Positions 40,871 through 51,035 of a DNA stretch of 64,000 bases are shown here, in pieces. The notes below the pieces were generated by a model. That model was not told the DNA's origin, made no database searches, and was given only the letters and a program-made list of their open reading frames with translations. The number at the start of each line of letters is the position of its first letter. The stretch's first letter is position 1. This stretch comes from CBFDBF01 sp050287725 (lineage in GTDB: Bacteria; Pseudomonadota; Gammaproteobacteria; Chromatiales; Chromatiaceae), in the NCBI GenBank assembly GCA_050287725.1, contig JBNKCL010000040.1, forward strand, positions 1 to 64,000, given 5' to 3'. The translations under genes and the position numbers were made by a program.

Positions 40871-41416
40871 ATGACGGTCGGCGACTCTCGGGAACTGGTT
40901 CTGCTGCTGCAGGAAATCGAGCGGCGAAGCCTGGAGCATGCGGCCGGGCTGCGGCAGGAAGACGATGTTACGAACGTCTGGGAAGGGGTGCTTTTTTCGG
41001 TAGGTGGGGAGCGGTTCGCCACGCCGCTGAATGAGGTGAAGGAAATTCTGAACTTTCCTTCGGTGATTACCTCGGTGCCCGGTGCCAGGAAGTGGGTGCG
41101 GGGCGTGGCAAATGTGCGGGGCAACCTTTTGCCGATTCTGGACCTGCAGATTTTTTTGGGCGGCAAAAGTATCACTGTCGGCCGCAGGACCCGGGTCTTG
41201 GTGGTCGATCATGACGGGTTGTTCGCGGGTTTGATGGTTGGTGAGTTGCTGGGAATGAAACACTTTGATGTGGATTCTTACCAGCAGAACAGCGATCCAA
41301 AGCAGGCGATTACGAAATACACGGACGGTTTCTTTTCGCTGGAAGGGGAACAGTGGCCGGTTTTCAGTATGCGTGCGCTGGTCGAAGATCCCGCCTTTCA
41401 GGTGGCTGCTGCGTAA
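40871..41416 (+). CDS. pilI: CheW-like adaptor PilI
   Basis: A 181-residue CheW-domain protein linking the receptor PilJ to the kinase ChpA. VLFSVGGERFATPLNEVKEI begins the fold; WVRGVANVRGNLLPILDLQIF is the typical central block. About 35 N-terminal residues precede the domain, as in PilI of pseudomonads. Confidence 0.93.
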   Translation: MTVGDSRELVLLLQEIERRSLEHAAGLRQEDDVTNVWEGVLFSVGGERFATPLNEVKEILNFPSVITSVPGARKWVRGVANVRGNLLPILDLQIFLGGKSITVGRRTRVLVVDHDGLFAGLMVGELLGMKHFDVDSYQQNSDPKQAITKYTDGFFSLEGEQWPVFSMRALVEDPAFQVAAA

Positions 41417-41522
41417 TGAAGAGGGGCGCACGGCAATCGGGTTATAAAGGGTCGGGCCAAGAGATGGTGCCGGGTGAAAATAATGGCTGGAATCGAAATG
41501 CTCTCTCGGGAGATTTAGCAAA

Positions 41523-43568
41523 ATGAAACAGAGCTCTGGGAAAGGTGTGGGCGGCGGAGCGTCCAATAAGACGATTCTCGTTCTGACGATCGGGTTCGCG
41601 CTTGCCATCATAGCGGCGTTGGCGGTCTTCATGAACGCCTCGCGGTGGGAGGAGTATGAAGAAGGGTATCTGCTGCGGGCGTCGGAGTTGAGGGTGGTCT
41701 CGGAGCGAATCGCAAAATATGGTCTGGCGGCGTCGCGCGGAGACCAGGAGGCGTTCGCAAACCTGGCTCAATCCGAGCGGAAATTCGAACAATATCTGCA
41801 CGAACTGCGAAATGGTGTGACCGCCCAGGGATTACCGCCCGTTCCGGCCGATTTGCATGCGCAGATGAAAGAGCTCGTCGCCGCCTGGGAGAAACTGCGG
41901 CTCGACGCGGACGACATCATTTCCAATAAGGACGCGGTTTTGTCGGTGCGCGAGTATGTAAGCGGGATCGCCCAGGTGGTGCCGCAGGTGGCCGACGATT
42001 CGGAAGCGGTAGTGGATATCCTGGCGCGTCGCGGTGCCGGCCAGGATCAGGTGTCCGCCGCGGCGCAACAGTTGATGTTGGTGCAGCGTATGGACAAGAA
42101 CGCCGCCCGCGTGCTGGAAGGCGGTCAGGTCACGGCGGGCGCCATCGACCAGTTCAGTCAGGACGTGGACCGTTTCGGACGGGTCTTGGAGGCCATGCTG
42201 AAAGGGAGCGCGCAACTGCGAATCAGTGCGGTGCAGGATGCGACGGCGGTAAGCAAATTACGCTCGGTCGCGACGCAGTTTGAAACGATCAAGGATTTCT
42301 CCGAAAAGATCATTGAAGCCACGCCGCATCTGCTTCCGGCATTGGAAGGCGCCAGCTCCTTGACGGTGGTTTCAGACCGGGCGAACAAGGCGGCAGCCAG
42401 CCTGATCGAAGGTTTCGGCGGTTCGCCGGGGCGGTTTGGGATCGGCGGATTCAAATCGGGCCCGGGCATGGTGGCGCTGTTCGTAATCCTGGCCGGTCTT
42501 TTGTTTGCGGTCCGCAGTTACCTCGCCCTGAAAGAGGTACGGGAACGTGAGACCGAGGTTAAGTCTCAGAACGAAAGAAATCAGCGCGCCATTCTGACCC
42601 TGCTGGATGAGATGGGCGACCTCGCCGACGGTGACCTCACCGTGACCGCGACCGTTACGGAGGACGTGACCGGCGCCATCGCGGACTCCATTAACTACGC
42701 AGTGGAAGCATTGCGTACCCTGGTAACCGCCATCAACGACACCTCGGACCGGGTTTCCTCGGCCGCGCAGGAGAGTCGGGCCACGGCGATGCATCTTGCG
42801 GAAGCGAGTGAACATCAGGCCGATCAGATCACGGCGGCCACCCAGGCCATGAAAGAGATGGCGAATGCCATGGACCAGATGGCTCTCGACGCGACCGAAT
42901 CCGCAAGCGTTGCCGCGCACTCGGTGGAAGTTGCCGGTAAGGGCGGCGATACGGTGCGGCGCACCATCCTGGGCATGGATACCATCCGCGAACAGATTCA
43001 GGAGACCGCGAAGCGAATCAAGCGCCTGGGTGAGAGCTCCCAGGAGATCGGCGATATCGTGGAAATCATTGAGGATATCGCGGACCAAACCAATATTCTC
43101 GCGTTGAACGCCGCCATGCAGGTGGCCATGGCCGGTGAAGCGGGCCGCGGTTTCGCGGTGGTTGCGGACGAGGTGCAACGACTCGCGGAACGTTCCAGTA
43201 ATGCGACCAAACAGATTGAAGCGCTGGTCAAGACCATTCAGGCGGACACCAACGAGGCGGTGGCGTCGATGGAATCCACTACCAAAGAGGTGGTGGCGGG
43301 CGCCAAGCTGGCAGAGGATGCGGGTGAGTCGCTGTTGGAGATCGAAAACGTGTCCAACAACATCGCCGAGGTAATTCAAAAGATTGCCGTGTCGGCCCAG
43401 GCTCAGTCTTCCGAGGCATCCAAGATCGACGACACGATGAGCGTGATCCAGGAGATTACCACCCAGACTCTGGAAGGTACCAACCAGGCCGCTGCCTCTA
43501 TCGGTAACCTGACGGATCTGGCCGACGAGCTGCAGAAATCGGTATCGGGTTTCCGTCTGCCGGTATAA
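41523..43568 (+). CDS. pilJ: Type IV pilus methyl-accepting chemoreceptor PilJ
   Basis: A 681-residue receptor. TM1 is at about 16-37, then a periplasmic sensor with PilJ-type helices, TM2 at about 316-336, a HAMP-like stretch and a long signalling coiled coil. The hairpin tip reads ILALNAAMQVAMAGEAGRGF; the usual IEAAR is MQVAM, a substitution typical of PilJ. It feeds surface or pilin signals to ChpA through PilI and ChpC. Confidence 0.95.
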   Translation: MKQSSGKGVGGGASNKTILVLTIGFALAIIAALAVFMNASRWEEYEEGYLLRASELRVVSERIAKYGLAASRGDQEAFANLAQSERKFEQYLHELRNGVTAQGLPPVPADLHAQMKELVAAWEKLRLDADDIISNKDAVLSVREYVSGIAQVVPQVADDSEAVVDILARRGAGQDQVSAAAQQLMLVQRMDKNAARVLEGGQVTAGAIDQFSQDVDRFGRVLEAMLKGSAQLRISAVQDATAVSKLRSVATQFETIKDFSEKIIEATPHLLPALEGASSLTVVSDRANKAAASLIEGFGGSPGRFGIGGFKSGPGMVALFVILAGLLFAVRSYLALKEVRERETEVKSQNERNQRAILTLLDEMGDLADGDLTVTATVTEDVTGAIADSINYAVEALRTLVTAINDTSDRVSSAAQESRATAMHLAEASEHQADQITAATQAMKEMANAMDQMALDATESASVAAHSVEVAGKGGDTVRRTILGMDTIREQIQETAKRIKRLGESSQEIGDIVEIIEDIADQTNILALNAAMQVAMAGEAGRGFAVVADEVQRLAERSSNATKQIEALVKTIQADTNEAVASMESTTKEVVAGAKLAEDAGESLLEIENVSNNIAEVIQKIAVSAQAQSSEASKIDDTMSVIQEITTQTLEGTNQAAASIGNLTDLADELQKSVSGFRLPV

Positions 43569-43620
43569 CGGACCTGGTTGCCTGAATGATTCGCCAGTCC
43601 GCCGAGGATGATCACCGGGT

Positions 43621-46600
43621 ATGAGTAATACTCAGGACTTTAGCTCTCTGAAATGGATCAAAGGCGAGCTTGACGAGGCCGTTCGTCAAGCCCGCCATGA
43701 TCTGGAGGAGCATATTGAGGGCGGCGGCGACGTGGCGTTGATGGAGAGTTGCGCCACCCGTCTCCACCAGATCCAGGGTACGCTCCAGATGGTACAGATC
43801 TACGGCGCAGCCATGCTGGCCGAAGAGATGGAGCTGGTGGCGCGCGCCATCGCCCGGGACGAGATCCCCAAAAAGGTGGAAGCGGCGGAGGCCTTGCTGC
43901 AAGGCCTGATCAAACTGCCGGATTACCTGGAGCAACTACTCGAAGGGGGCAGGGACCACCCCGTAATCCTAACGCCGTTGCTCAACGACCTGCGGGCAAG
44001 CCGCGAGGAATCCCTCTATTCGGAAGCCGCCCTGTTCGCGCCGGAACTGGATCAATGGTTGCAGGTGGGCGAGGTCACCGAAACGCCGAATCGTCGGTTG
44101 CGGAAGATCGCGCGCAGCTTGCGCCACAAGTTCCACAAAGGATTGCTCGACTGGTATCTCGATCATGATATTGCCGGCGGACTCGAAGCGATTCGACAGG
44201 TGTTGCTGGAGTTGGAAGACAGCGCCGGGACGGAGCAGGTAAGGCGTCTGTTCCGCATCGCGCGCGCCGCCTCCACGGTTCCGCTGGAAGATCCCAACGT
44301 TCCCAATATTGCGATGAAGCAGTTGTTGGGGCGCGTGGACCGGGAGATCAAGCGCATCATTCAAGAGGGGGAGCTTGCGGTCGCGGAGCAACCTCCGGTG
44401 GATCTGCAGAAGAATCTCCTCTATTACGTCACCAGTTCGCATGCACAGAACGAGTTGACGCAGTTCCTGCGGCGGGAGTTCGACCTTGATCGGGAGCTGA
44501 TCACCTATAGCGAGATCGAATCGGGACGCCAAGGTTTGCAGGGTCCCAACCTTGAGTTGCTGCAATCTTTGCGGACCGCTATCGGTACCGATCTCGATTC
44601 CATCAAGGACGCCCTGGACCTCTTCATTCGTACCAAGAGCAACGACACGGAACAACTGTTGCCGCTGGAACATTCGATGCGCGTGATCTCCGATACCCTG
44701 GGTATGGTCGGACAGGGAGCGTTACGGCAGCGTATCAAGCGCCAGGCGGACAGGATCAAAGAGATCGTCGCATCGTCCATCGTGCCCGACGAGAATGATC
44801 TCATCAAGATCGCCGAGGACATCATCTATGTAGAGTCCTCGCTGGAAAATCTGGCGGCGGCGCGCAAACCGCAGGCCGAGATCCCGTCGGACGAGGAAGC
44901 GGCAGGCAGCGAGACGCAGTTGCCGGCAGGCGAGTTCGAGCGGCTGGTCGATTCGGTGATGCGCGAGGCGCGTATCGATATGGCGCAGATCAAGGATGCG
45001 ATGATCACCTTTATCGGGGCGCCCGAAAAGGTCGATGTACTGCACGACGTTCCCACCCGCTTCCGCTCCATCGCCGGCGCCTTCGAGATGCTGAAGTTGT
45101 TCGACGTTTCCGGGTTGCTGCGCGCAATCGCCGGATATGTCGCCAATGAGATCCTGGCGAAACAGGCGATTCCGGAGACCGTTCGTTTGAACGCATTTGC
45201 CGACGCGGTCACCAGTATCGAGTATTTCATGGAGGCTGTTACCGAAGGGCGGGGAATCCACGACGAGATTCTGGAAGTGGCGCGTGAGGCGCTGGTTCGG
45301 TTGGGGACCGAAGAGGAACTGGAAGAGCAGGCGCCGCCGGTCGAGAGTGTTCCTGAGACATCCGAGCCGGCCGCTGCGGCGCCTAAGGCGCCCCCCGTGA
45401 AACCGGAACCGGAGCCGGAACCGGAGCACGTTGCTTCGGCGGACAAGCCCTCGCTGGAGGAGATCAGTCCCGAGATCCTCGATATCTTCATGGAAGAGGC
45501 GCAGGAAGAGCTGGAGGTTATCCGTGAATATATGCCGCGCTGGCTGGCGAACCATGAGGAACGGGACGCACTGATTACTTTCCGTCGTTCCTTTCATACC
45601 CTGAAAGGGAGTGGCCGGCTGGTGGGTGCCAAGACCATCGGCGAATTTGCCTGGTCGATCGAAAATCTGCTCAACCGAGTCATCGACGAAACCTTGCCGA
45701 TATCCGATTCGATCACCGAGGTGCTGGAAGAAACGCTGAAGGTGTTGCCGGAACTGATCGAGTGTCAGGCGAAAGGAACCGCACCGGAAATCGATGTGCA
45801 GGCAATGATGGATCGCGCCTTCGGGTTGGCCGATCAATCCAGGGCGTCGAAACCGGAGCCGGCCGAGGCGGAGCACCACGAGCCCCCTTCACTCAGTGGG
45901 CTGGAGGTGGAGGAGATCGGACTGGAAGAGCCGGCGGAGCCGGAACCCGAGCTAACGCTGGAGCTGGAACCGGAGTCCGAACCCGAAGCGGCGGCGCCGG
46001 AGACGGGCGAGGCGCCCATCAATCTGGATCCGGTCCTGCTCGAGATCTTTCTTGCGGAGTCCCGCACGCATCTCGATACCATTAACGAATTCCTGGAACA
46101 GTACCGGGAAGGCGGCGGTCGTCGTCATCTCGATAACAATCTTTCGCGCGCCTACCATACCCTCCACGGCAGTGCGCATATGGCAGAGGTGGTGCCGATC
46201 GCGCAGCTGAGTTCCGCCATCGAGTCCTACCTCAACGATATGCTGGAGCATAATCAACCGGCGGACGATGAAGTGGCGAGTCTGCTGGAACGAAGCGTTC
46301 AGCAGATCGAGGCCGTGTTGGCTGCCATTAATGTCCCCGATGCGCCGTTGCCGGATTGGGAGACGCTCGCGGTCGAGGTCAAGGCCAGGCACAAGGCCCT
46401 GCGCGGCGACCTGGGTATCGAAACCACCGTGGTTTCTCCTGTCTCTGAAGAGGAGGAAGAGTTCCTGGGGGAAGACGAGGCTGAAGAACCTTTCGGGATC
46501 GAAGCGGAAACGATCCTGCAAGCGCCAGCTGAAGAGTTTCCCGAACTCGAAGTGGAAGAGATTCCGGAGGCGCCGGTTGACGAGACCTTCGAAATCGATA

Positions 46601-49380
46601 TCGAGGAGATCCCTGAGGAGGAACCGACCCCAGAGATCCCTGACGAAGCGCCGGCACCGTCCCAACCGAAGAGCGTGACGCCTCCCGGAGGAGGACCGAA
46701 GCCGCCGACTTTCAGTGCGGCGACGGAAACCGTCTCGATGGAGCAGGAGCTGCTGGAGATCTTCCTCGGCGAAGCCGAAGAGTTGATGGATGCCATCGAT
46801 CATGCGCTTCGGCAGTGGGGTGACACACCCTCCGATCTGGCACCGGTAGCGGAACTGCAACGTACCTTGCACACCCTCAAAGGTGGCGCACGACTGGCGG
46901 GCATACTCGCCATCGGTGATCTCAGCCACGCCTTCGAGTCTCTGTTGGAGGGGGTCGATCACCGCACGGTTCCCAACTCCCGCGGGATGTATCTGTATGC
47001 CCAGAGTGTCGCCGACCATCTGACCGGCCAGATCGAAGAGGCGCGGGCGAGCGGTACGGCTTCGCCGGCGGATGATCTGATCGAGGAACTCGGACAGGTG
47101 CTGGCGGGCGAATTGGAGGTGGATTCCGCCACCGGTATTCTGCGCACGCCGAGGAAAGTCGAAGAGGCAGCCCCGGAGATCGAAGAGGAGTCGCCTGTCG
47201 AGCTGGAAGAAGAGGAGATCGTCCTTACCGCTGAACCGGAAGAGAGTGAGGAGCCGGAACCCGAGGTTCCGGAAGAAACGGCTCTGGCGCCGGAAGAAGA
47301 ATCGGAAGACGAGGTCGGAACGGAAGTCGAGGCGAAAGAGGAAGAACCGGAGGTCGCTGAGTCCGTAACGGAAGAAGAGCCGGAACCGGAGACAGAGCCG
47401 GAGGCGTCTGATACCTCACAGGTGCTTCCGTTCCCGCCCGCGGAACAACGGCCACCGCCCGGGATGCCGACACCGGAGGCGTCGTCGCGGGAAGAGCTTG
47501 AGCCCACCCGGCTGGTGCGGCGCGGCGGGCGGGAACAACTGCGGATCAATCCGGAGATAATGGACAAGCTGGTCAATAACTCCGGTGAGGTCAGTATCTT
47601 TCGTTCGCGCCTGGAACAGCAGAACAGCGCGCTGGGATTCAACCTGAAAGAGTTGGAGCAGACGGTAACCCGGTTGCGCAACCAGTTGCGGCAACTGGAT
47701 ATCGAGACCGAAGCGCAGATCCTGTTCCGTTATGAGCATGAGCAGGAAGAAGGCAAAGAGACGGAGGATTTCGATCCGCTGGAACTCGACCGCTTCTCCA
47801 CCATCCAGCAGTTGTCGCGAAGCCTGCTGGAGACGGTAGGGGACCTGGTCAGCATTAACGAATTGCTGGAGGAAGAGCAGCGCGAGACCGATACCATCCT
47901 GTTGCAGCAGGCGCGGGTCGCCACCGATCTGCAGGACGGTTTGTTGCGTACCCGCATGGTCGCCTTCAGCCAGTTGGAACCGCGTCTGCAACGTCTGGTG
48001 CGCCAAACCTGTCGCCAGTTGAACAAGCAGGCGGTGATGGAGATGCATGGGACGGAGATGGAGCTGGATCGGAGTATTCTGGATCGCATCACCGCGCCGC
48101 TGGAGCATCTGGTGCGAAATGCCGTGTCACACGGTATCGAATCACCGGAACGGCGACGCGAGTTGGGCAAGGACGAGACCGGGCGCATCGTCTTCGAACT
48201 GACGCGTGAAGGGAACAACGTCCAGATCAAGATCAGCGACGACGGCGCCGGCCTCAACCTGGAGGCGATCCGCGCCCAGGCACTGAATCTCGGCCTGTTG
48301 GTGGACGGGGCGCAGATCTCCGACAACGAATTGATGCAGTTCATCCTGGAGCAGGGGTTCAGTACCGCGGATGAAGTGAGCCAGATCTCGGGCCGTGGCG
48401 TCGGTTTGGATGTGGTGGTGAGCGAGGTGAAGCAGTTGAGCGGGTCGCTGGAGATCGATTCGGCTCCCGGAAAAGGCACCAGTTTCGCCATTCAGCTTCC
48501 CCTGACGTTGGCGATTACCACCGCGCTGCTGTTGCAGTTGGGTGACGAGGTCTACGCGGTACCCCACAACGCCATCGAGGGCGTGGTTCGCGTTAGCCGT
48601 GATCAACTCCAGGCCTGCTACGAAGAGCGCCAGGAAGGTTATGTTTATGGTGCGAACACCTATCCGATTCGATACCTGGGTTCGATTCTGGGCACCGCGC
48701 AGTTCACCATGCCGGAACAGGCGAAGTGGTTCCCCCTGATGTTGGTAAGGGTGGGCGAGCATCGGGTTGCGTTACAGGTGGATGAGTTCCTGGGACATCG
48801 CCAGATTGTGGTGAAATCGGTAGGGCCGCAGCTCAGTACCATTCGCTGGTTCACCGGCGGCACCATTCTGGGCGATGGCCGGGTGGCCCTGATCCTGGAT
48901 GTCAACGCCCTGGCTCGTATGGATGCCGCCCGTACGGCGGAAGCGGCGGTGGTGGAGCTTGCGGAGCATCCGGAAGAGGTAACGGAAGCCGAACCCGGGG
49001 TCGGCACCAAGGTTATGGTGGTGGACGATTCCATTACCGTGCGTAAGGTGACCGGTCGCCTGCTGGAACGCCACGGCATGGAGGTGGTGACCGCCAACGA
49101 CGGCGTGGACGCGGTGGCCAAACTGCAGGAGTACCATCCGGACGTGATGCTGCTGGATATCGAGATGCCCCGGATGGACGGCTTCGAACTGGCGCGGCAT
49201 ATGAAGAACTCCGAGGACCTGCGCGATATCCCCATCATCATCATCACCTCGCGTACCGGCGAAAAGCATCGGAACGTCGCGATGGAACTGGGCGTGAAGC
49301 GCTACCTCGGTAAGCCGTACCAGGAGACCGAGTTGTTGGAAAACATTCACGATGTGTTGGCTGAAAAGGCGGCCGAATGA
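43621..49380 (+). CDS. chpA: ChpA/PilL hybrid chemotaxis-like histidine kinase
   Basis: A 1919-residue CheA-type kinase of the pilus chemosensory system. Six HPt-like modules can be traced. Three have clear phospho-histidines (His659 HTLKGSG, His846 HTLHGSA, His1084 HTLKGGA), the first has His49 (LHQIQGTL), and two have Arg at the His position (R354, R482). Glu/Pro-rich linkers occur at about 935-1025 and 1180-1300. The dimerisation and HATPase region follows (Asn1500 in HLVRNAVSHG, SDDGAGLN, GRGVGLDVV), then a CheW-like domain and a C-terminal receiver with phosphoacceptor Asp1846. PilG and PilH are the expected phosphorylation targets. Its stop overlaps chpC. Confidence 0.95.
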   Translation: MSNTQDFSSLKWIKGELDEAVRQARHDLEEHIEGGGDVALMESCATRLHQIQGTLQMVQIYGAAMLAEEMELVARAIARDEIPKKVEAAEALLQGLIKLPDYLEQLLEGGRDHPVILTPLLNDLRASREESLYSEAALFAPELDQWLQVGEVTETPNRRLRKIARSLRHKFHKGLLDWYLDHDIAGGLEAIRQVLLELEDSAGTEQVRRLFRIARAASTVPLEDPNVPNIAMKQLLGRVDREIKRIIQEGELAVAEQPPVDLQKNLLYYVTSSHAQNELTQFLRREFDLDRELITYSEIESGRQGLQGPNLELLQSLRTAIGTDLDSIKDALDLFIRTKSNDTEQLLPLEHSMRVISDTLGMVGQGALRQRIKRQADRIKEIVASSIVPDENDLIKIAEDIIYVESSLENLAAARKPQAEIPSDEEAAGSETQLPAGEFERLVDSVMREARIDMAQIKDAMITFIGAPEKVDVLHDVPTRFRSIAGAFEMLKLFDVSGLLRAIAGYVANEILAKQAIPETVRLNAFADAVTSIEYFMEAVTEGRGIHDEILEVAREALVRLGTEEELEEQAPPVESVPETSEPAAAAPKAPPVKPEPEPEPEHVASADKPSLEEISPEILDIFMEEAQEELEVIREYMPRWLANHEERDALITFRRSFHTLKGSGRLVGAKTIGEFAWSIENLLNRVIDETLPISDSITEVLEETLKVLPELIECQAKGTAPEIDVQAMMDRAFGLADQSRASKPEPAEAEHHEPPSLSGLEVEEIGLEEPAEPEPELTLELEPESEPEAAAPETGEAPINLDPVLLEIFLAESRTHLDTINEFLEQYREGGGRRHLDNNLSRAYHTLHGSAHMAEVVPIAQLSSAIESYLNDMLEHNQPADDEVASLLERSVQQIEAVLAAINVPDAPLPDWETLAVEVKARHKALRGDLGIETTVVSPVSEEEEEFLGEDEAEEPFGIEAETILQAPAEEFPELEVEEIPEAPVDETFEIDIEEIPEEEPTPEIPDEAPAPSQPKSVTPPGGGPKPPTFSAATETVSMEQELLEIFLGEAEELMDAIDHALRQWGDTPSDLAPVAELQRTLHTLKGGARLAGILAIGDLSHAFESLLEGVDHRTVPNSRGMYLYAQSVADHLTGQIEEARASGTASPADDLIEELGQVLAGELEVDSATGILRTPRKVEEAAPEIEEESPVELEEEEIVLTAEPEESEEPEPEVPEETALAPEEESEDEVGTEVEAKEEEPEVAESVTEEEPEPETEPEASDTSQVLPFPPAEQRPPPGMPTPEASSREELEPTRLVRRGGREQLRINPEIMDKLVNNSGEVSIFRSRLEQQNSALGFNLKELEQTVTRLRNQLRQLDIETEAQILFRYEHEQEEGKETEDFDPLELDRFSTIQQLSRSLLETVGDLVSINELLEEEQRETDTILLQQARVATDLQDGLLRTRMVAFSQLEPRLQRLVRQTCRQLNKQAVMEMHGTEMELDRSILDRITAPLEHLVRNAVSHGIESPERRRELGKDETGRIVFELTREGNNVQIKISDDGAGLNLEAIRAQALNLGLLVDGAQISDNELMQFILEQGFSTADEVSQISGRGVGLDVVVSEVKQLSGSLEIDSAPGKGTSFAIQLPLTLAITTALLLQLGDEVYAVPHNAIEGVVRVSRDQLQACYEERQEGYVYGANTYPIRYLGSILGTAQFTMPEQAKWFPLMLVRVGEHRVALQVDEFLGHRQIVVKSVGPQLSTIRWFTGGTILGDGRVALILDVNALARMDAARTAEAAVVELAEHPEEVTEAEPGVGTKVMVVDDSITVRKVTGRLLERHGMEVVTANDGVDAVAKLQEYHPDVMLLDIEMPRMDGFELARHMKNSEDLRDIPIIIITSRTGEKHRNVAMELGVKRYLGKPYQETELLENIHDVLAEKAAE

Positions 49381-49850
49381 GTAATAACGCAACGAAATCG
49401 GTCGGGGATGTACGCGGCGTGCTGCTGCCGCTGCAGGACGCGCAGTTGTTGCTGCCCAACGCCTCCATCGCCGAGGTGATGGGATACCAGCCTCCGGTCC
49501 CGATCCCGGGCGCACCGAGCTGGTTGCTGGGATTTCACGACTGGCGCCAGGAACGGGTGCCGTTGGTTTCCTTCGAGACTTTGGTCGAACGCGCTTCGCC
49601 TGCGGTGGGGAATCGCGCCCGAATCGCGATCTGTAAGACCCTGGGCGGCAATCCCCGCCGTCCCTACATCGGTTTTCTACTCTCCGCCATGCCCCGTCTG
49701 GTGCGCGTGACCGAAGAGGTGATCGCCCCCCTCGATAAACCGGAAGACCTGGGTGAAAACGTAAAACAGCAAGTGGTTATTAACGGCGAGACCGCATGGA
49801 TCCCGGATTTGCATGCGTTGGAGTGGGTGGTGCAGGAAGCGCTCTCCTGA
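49377..49850 (+). CDS. chpC: CheW-like adaptor ChpC
   Basis: A 157-residue CheW-domain protein (VLLPLQDAQLLLPNASIAEV, PSWLLGFHDWRQERVPLVSFE). It starts inside the chpA stop (ATGA), so translation is coupled. In the Pseudomonas Chp system ChpC is a second adaptor linking additional receptors to the kinase. It is the last gene of the operon. A GAAGCG...CGCTTC hairpin at 49905-49925 may mark the operon end. Confidence 0.88.
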   Translation: MSNNATKSVGDVRGVLLPLQDAQLLLPNASIAEVMGYQPPVPIPGAPSWLLGFHDWRQERVPLVSFETLVERASPAVGNRARIAICKTLGGNPRRPYIGFLLSAMPRLVRVTEEVIAPLDKPEDLGENVKQQVVINGETAWIPDLHALEWVVQEALS

Positions 49851-49904
49851 AAACCTCAGCCGGCGCGGCCCGGCGTTAACATCCGGCTCAAAATACTCAT
49901 TTAC

Positions 49905-49925
49905 GAAGCGCGTAAACTACGCTTC
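49905..49925. terminator. Possible weak hairpin downstream of chpC
   Basis: GAAGCG-CGTAAACTA-CGCTTC forms a 6-bp stem with a 9-nt loop, 55 bp after the chpC stop. No T-run follows on the plus strand, so a termination role is tentative. It overlaps the 3' edge of the sulfotransferase remnant. Confidence 0.35.
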
Positions 49926-50270
49926 TCGGAAAGTTCTAGTCCTGCCTGGAAGAATAATACCTAATTTTTGAGTTGGCGCAGGTTTCCAATACATATAGAT
50001 TGGGGTGGACTCACCCAGAATCCTCTGAGTGTCATTGGGGCTGAAGAACGAGTGATACCTGGAGTAATCCGGTTTACCGGTTGCGAAGGCGGCTTCATTG
50101 TCGAAAAAATGAACCTCTTTTCTGTCGGCCATGCAGATTTCCGGGTGACCCCGCAGGTATGTATCCAGTGCGGAGGTGCCTCCCTTCTGCGTCCCGCAAA
50201 TGGCGAAGTTAACGATCCTTGTTTGGGGGTGGTGAGATTTGCGGGCCGGGTTCTTTTTCTTGACTTTCAT
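49917..50270 (-). pseudogene. Truncated sulfotransferase-domain gene
   Basis: A 117-residue open frame that begins like a bacterial sulfotransferase: ICGTQKGGTSALDTYLRGHP is the PAPS 5'-phosphosulfate loop, followed by KEVHFFDNE and GESTPIYMYWKPAP. Full-length relatives are about 250-300 residues. Here the sequence departs from the family after YWKPAP and ends in PGRTRTFREA, so the 3'-phosphate-binding region and the C-terminus are missing. No Shine-Dalgarno sequence is seen upstream. It is probably a decayed remnant of a transferred gene between chpC and rsmE. Confidence 0.65.
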
Positions 50271-50391
50271 GCCGATTCGACGTGATCCAACTGGTTACTG
50301 AATAATAATGATAGAACAAAGAGGCCGGAGAGTAATGTGCTTACTATATTGAAAGAATTATTCCGTAGCCTCTGTTTCTTGTCGCCTGTTT

Positions 50392-50835
50392 TCACCAGTT
50401 CGCCGTTATGAATGTTGCAGATGCTATTGCGACGATAAACAGCGTAGTGGCCTGCCAACTGAATGCCCACCAGGTGAAACGGACATTGGTTTTTGAAAAA
50501 CTGAGTTTTATCTTTTTTTCCGTATTTAAGCAATCGACCAGCTTTTCTTCTGCTTCCTCGGCATATGATTTGTTCTTGGAGTTCGCTTTATGGATATACA
50601 AAAGGAAGCCGCTTGATACCATGGCGAGCAACAGGAACGCGCACCAAACCGCAGAATGGAACCAGTGAAAGTTGGGAGTTTTGCTGTTACTGCTGAATGT
50701 CACGGCGACTGACAGGATATAAAAAGTCAGGGCGGTGAACAGGATTCGCCACTCATATTGTTGACGTTTTGCATGCAATTCCCTGTGGGTCTGCGAAATA
50801 AATTTCAGCAACTCGAATTTGTTGATTTCAGTCAT
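50392..50835 (-). CDS. Hypothetical three-helix membrane protein
   Basis: A 147-residue protein with a GAGAGGG Shine-Dalgarno sequence before ATG 50835. The N-terminal helical segment (KFISQTHRELHAKRQQYEW) is soluble. Predicted membrane helices lie at about 30-48, 58-83 and 121-143, with a charged loop NSKNKSYAEEAEEKLVDC between helices 2 and 3. I recognise no family. The gene is more AT-rich than its neighbours and lies next to the sulfotransferase remnant, suggesting a small acquired island. Confidence 0.55.
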   Translation of the reverse strand: MTEINKFELLKFISQTHRELHAKRQQYEWRILFTALTFYILSVAVTFSSNSKTPNFHWFHSAVWCAFLLLAMVSSGFLLYIHKANSKNKSYAEEAEEKLVDCLNTEKKIKLSFSKTNVRFTWWAFSWQATTLFIVAIASATFITANW

Positions 50836-51035
50836 AAGTTCCCTCTCGAAAATTCCGTATCTATGCAGTGGTTCTGTCTCCTGTCAGGAAAGGGGTGTGT
50901 GCATTTTCTATATTTCCAGTTCGTAAATAATAGATGTAACACCATTTCCTTGGTGATTCCGACCGTCGTCAGGATTTCTTTGTAAATTATTCGAAGGCCG
51001 GGCGCAAATCAGCGGCGGTTAATTTGCTGCTGTGT

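Noticed and set aside
47160..47410. Apparent tandem repeat of GAA/GAG/CCG codons
   Set aside because: It is a Glu/Pro-rich protein linker inside chpA with irregular units, not a DNA tandem repeat or CRISPR.
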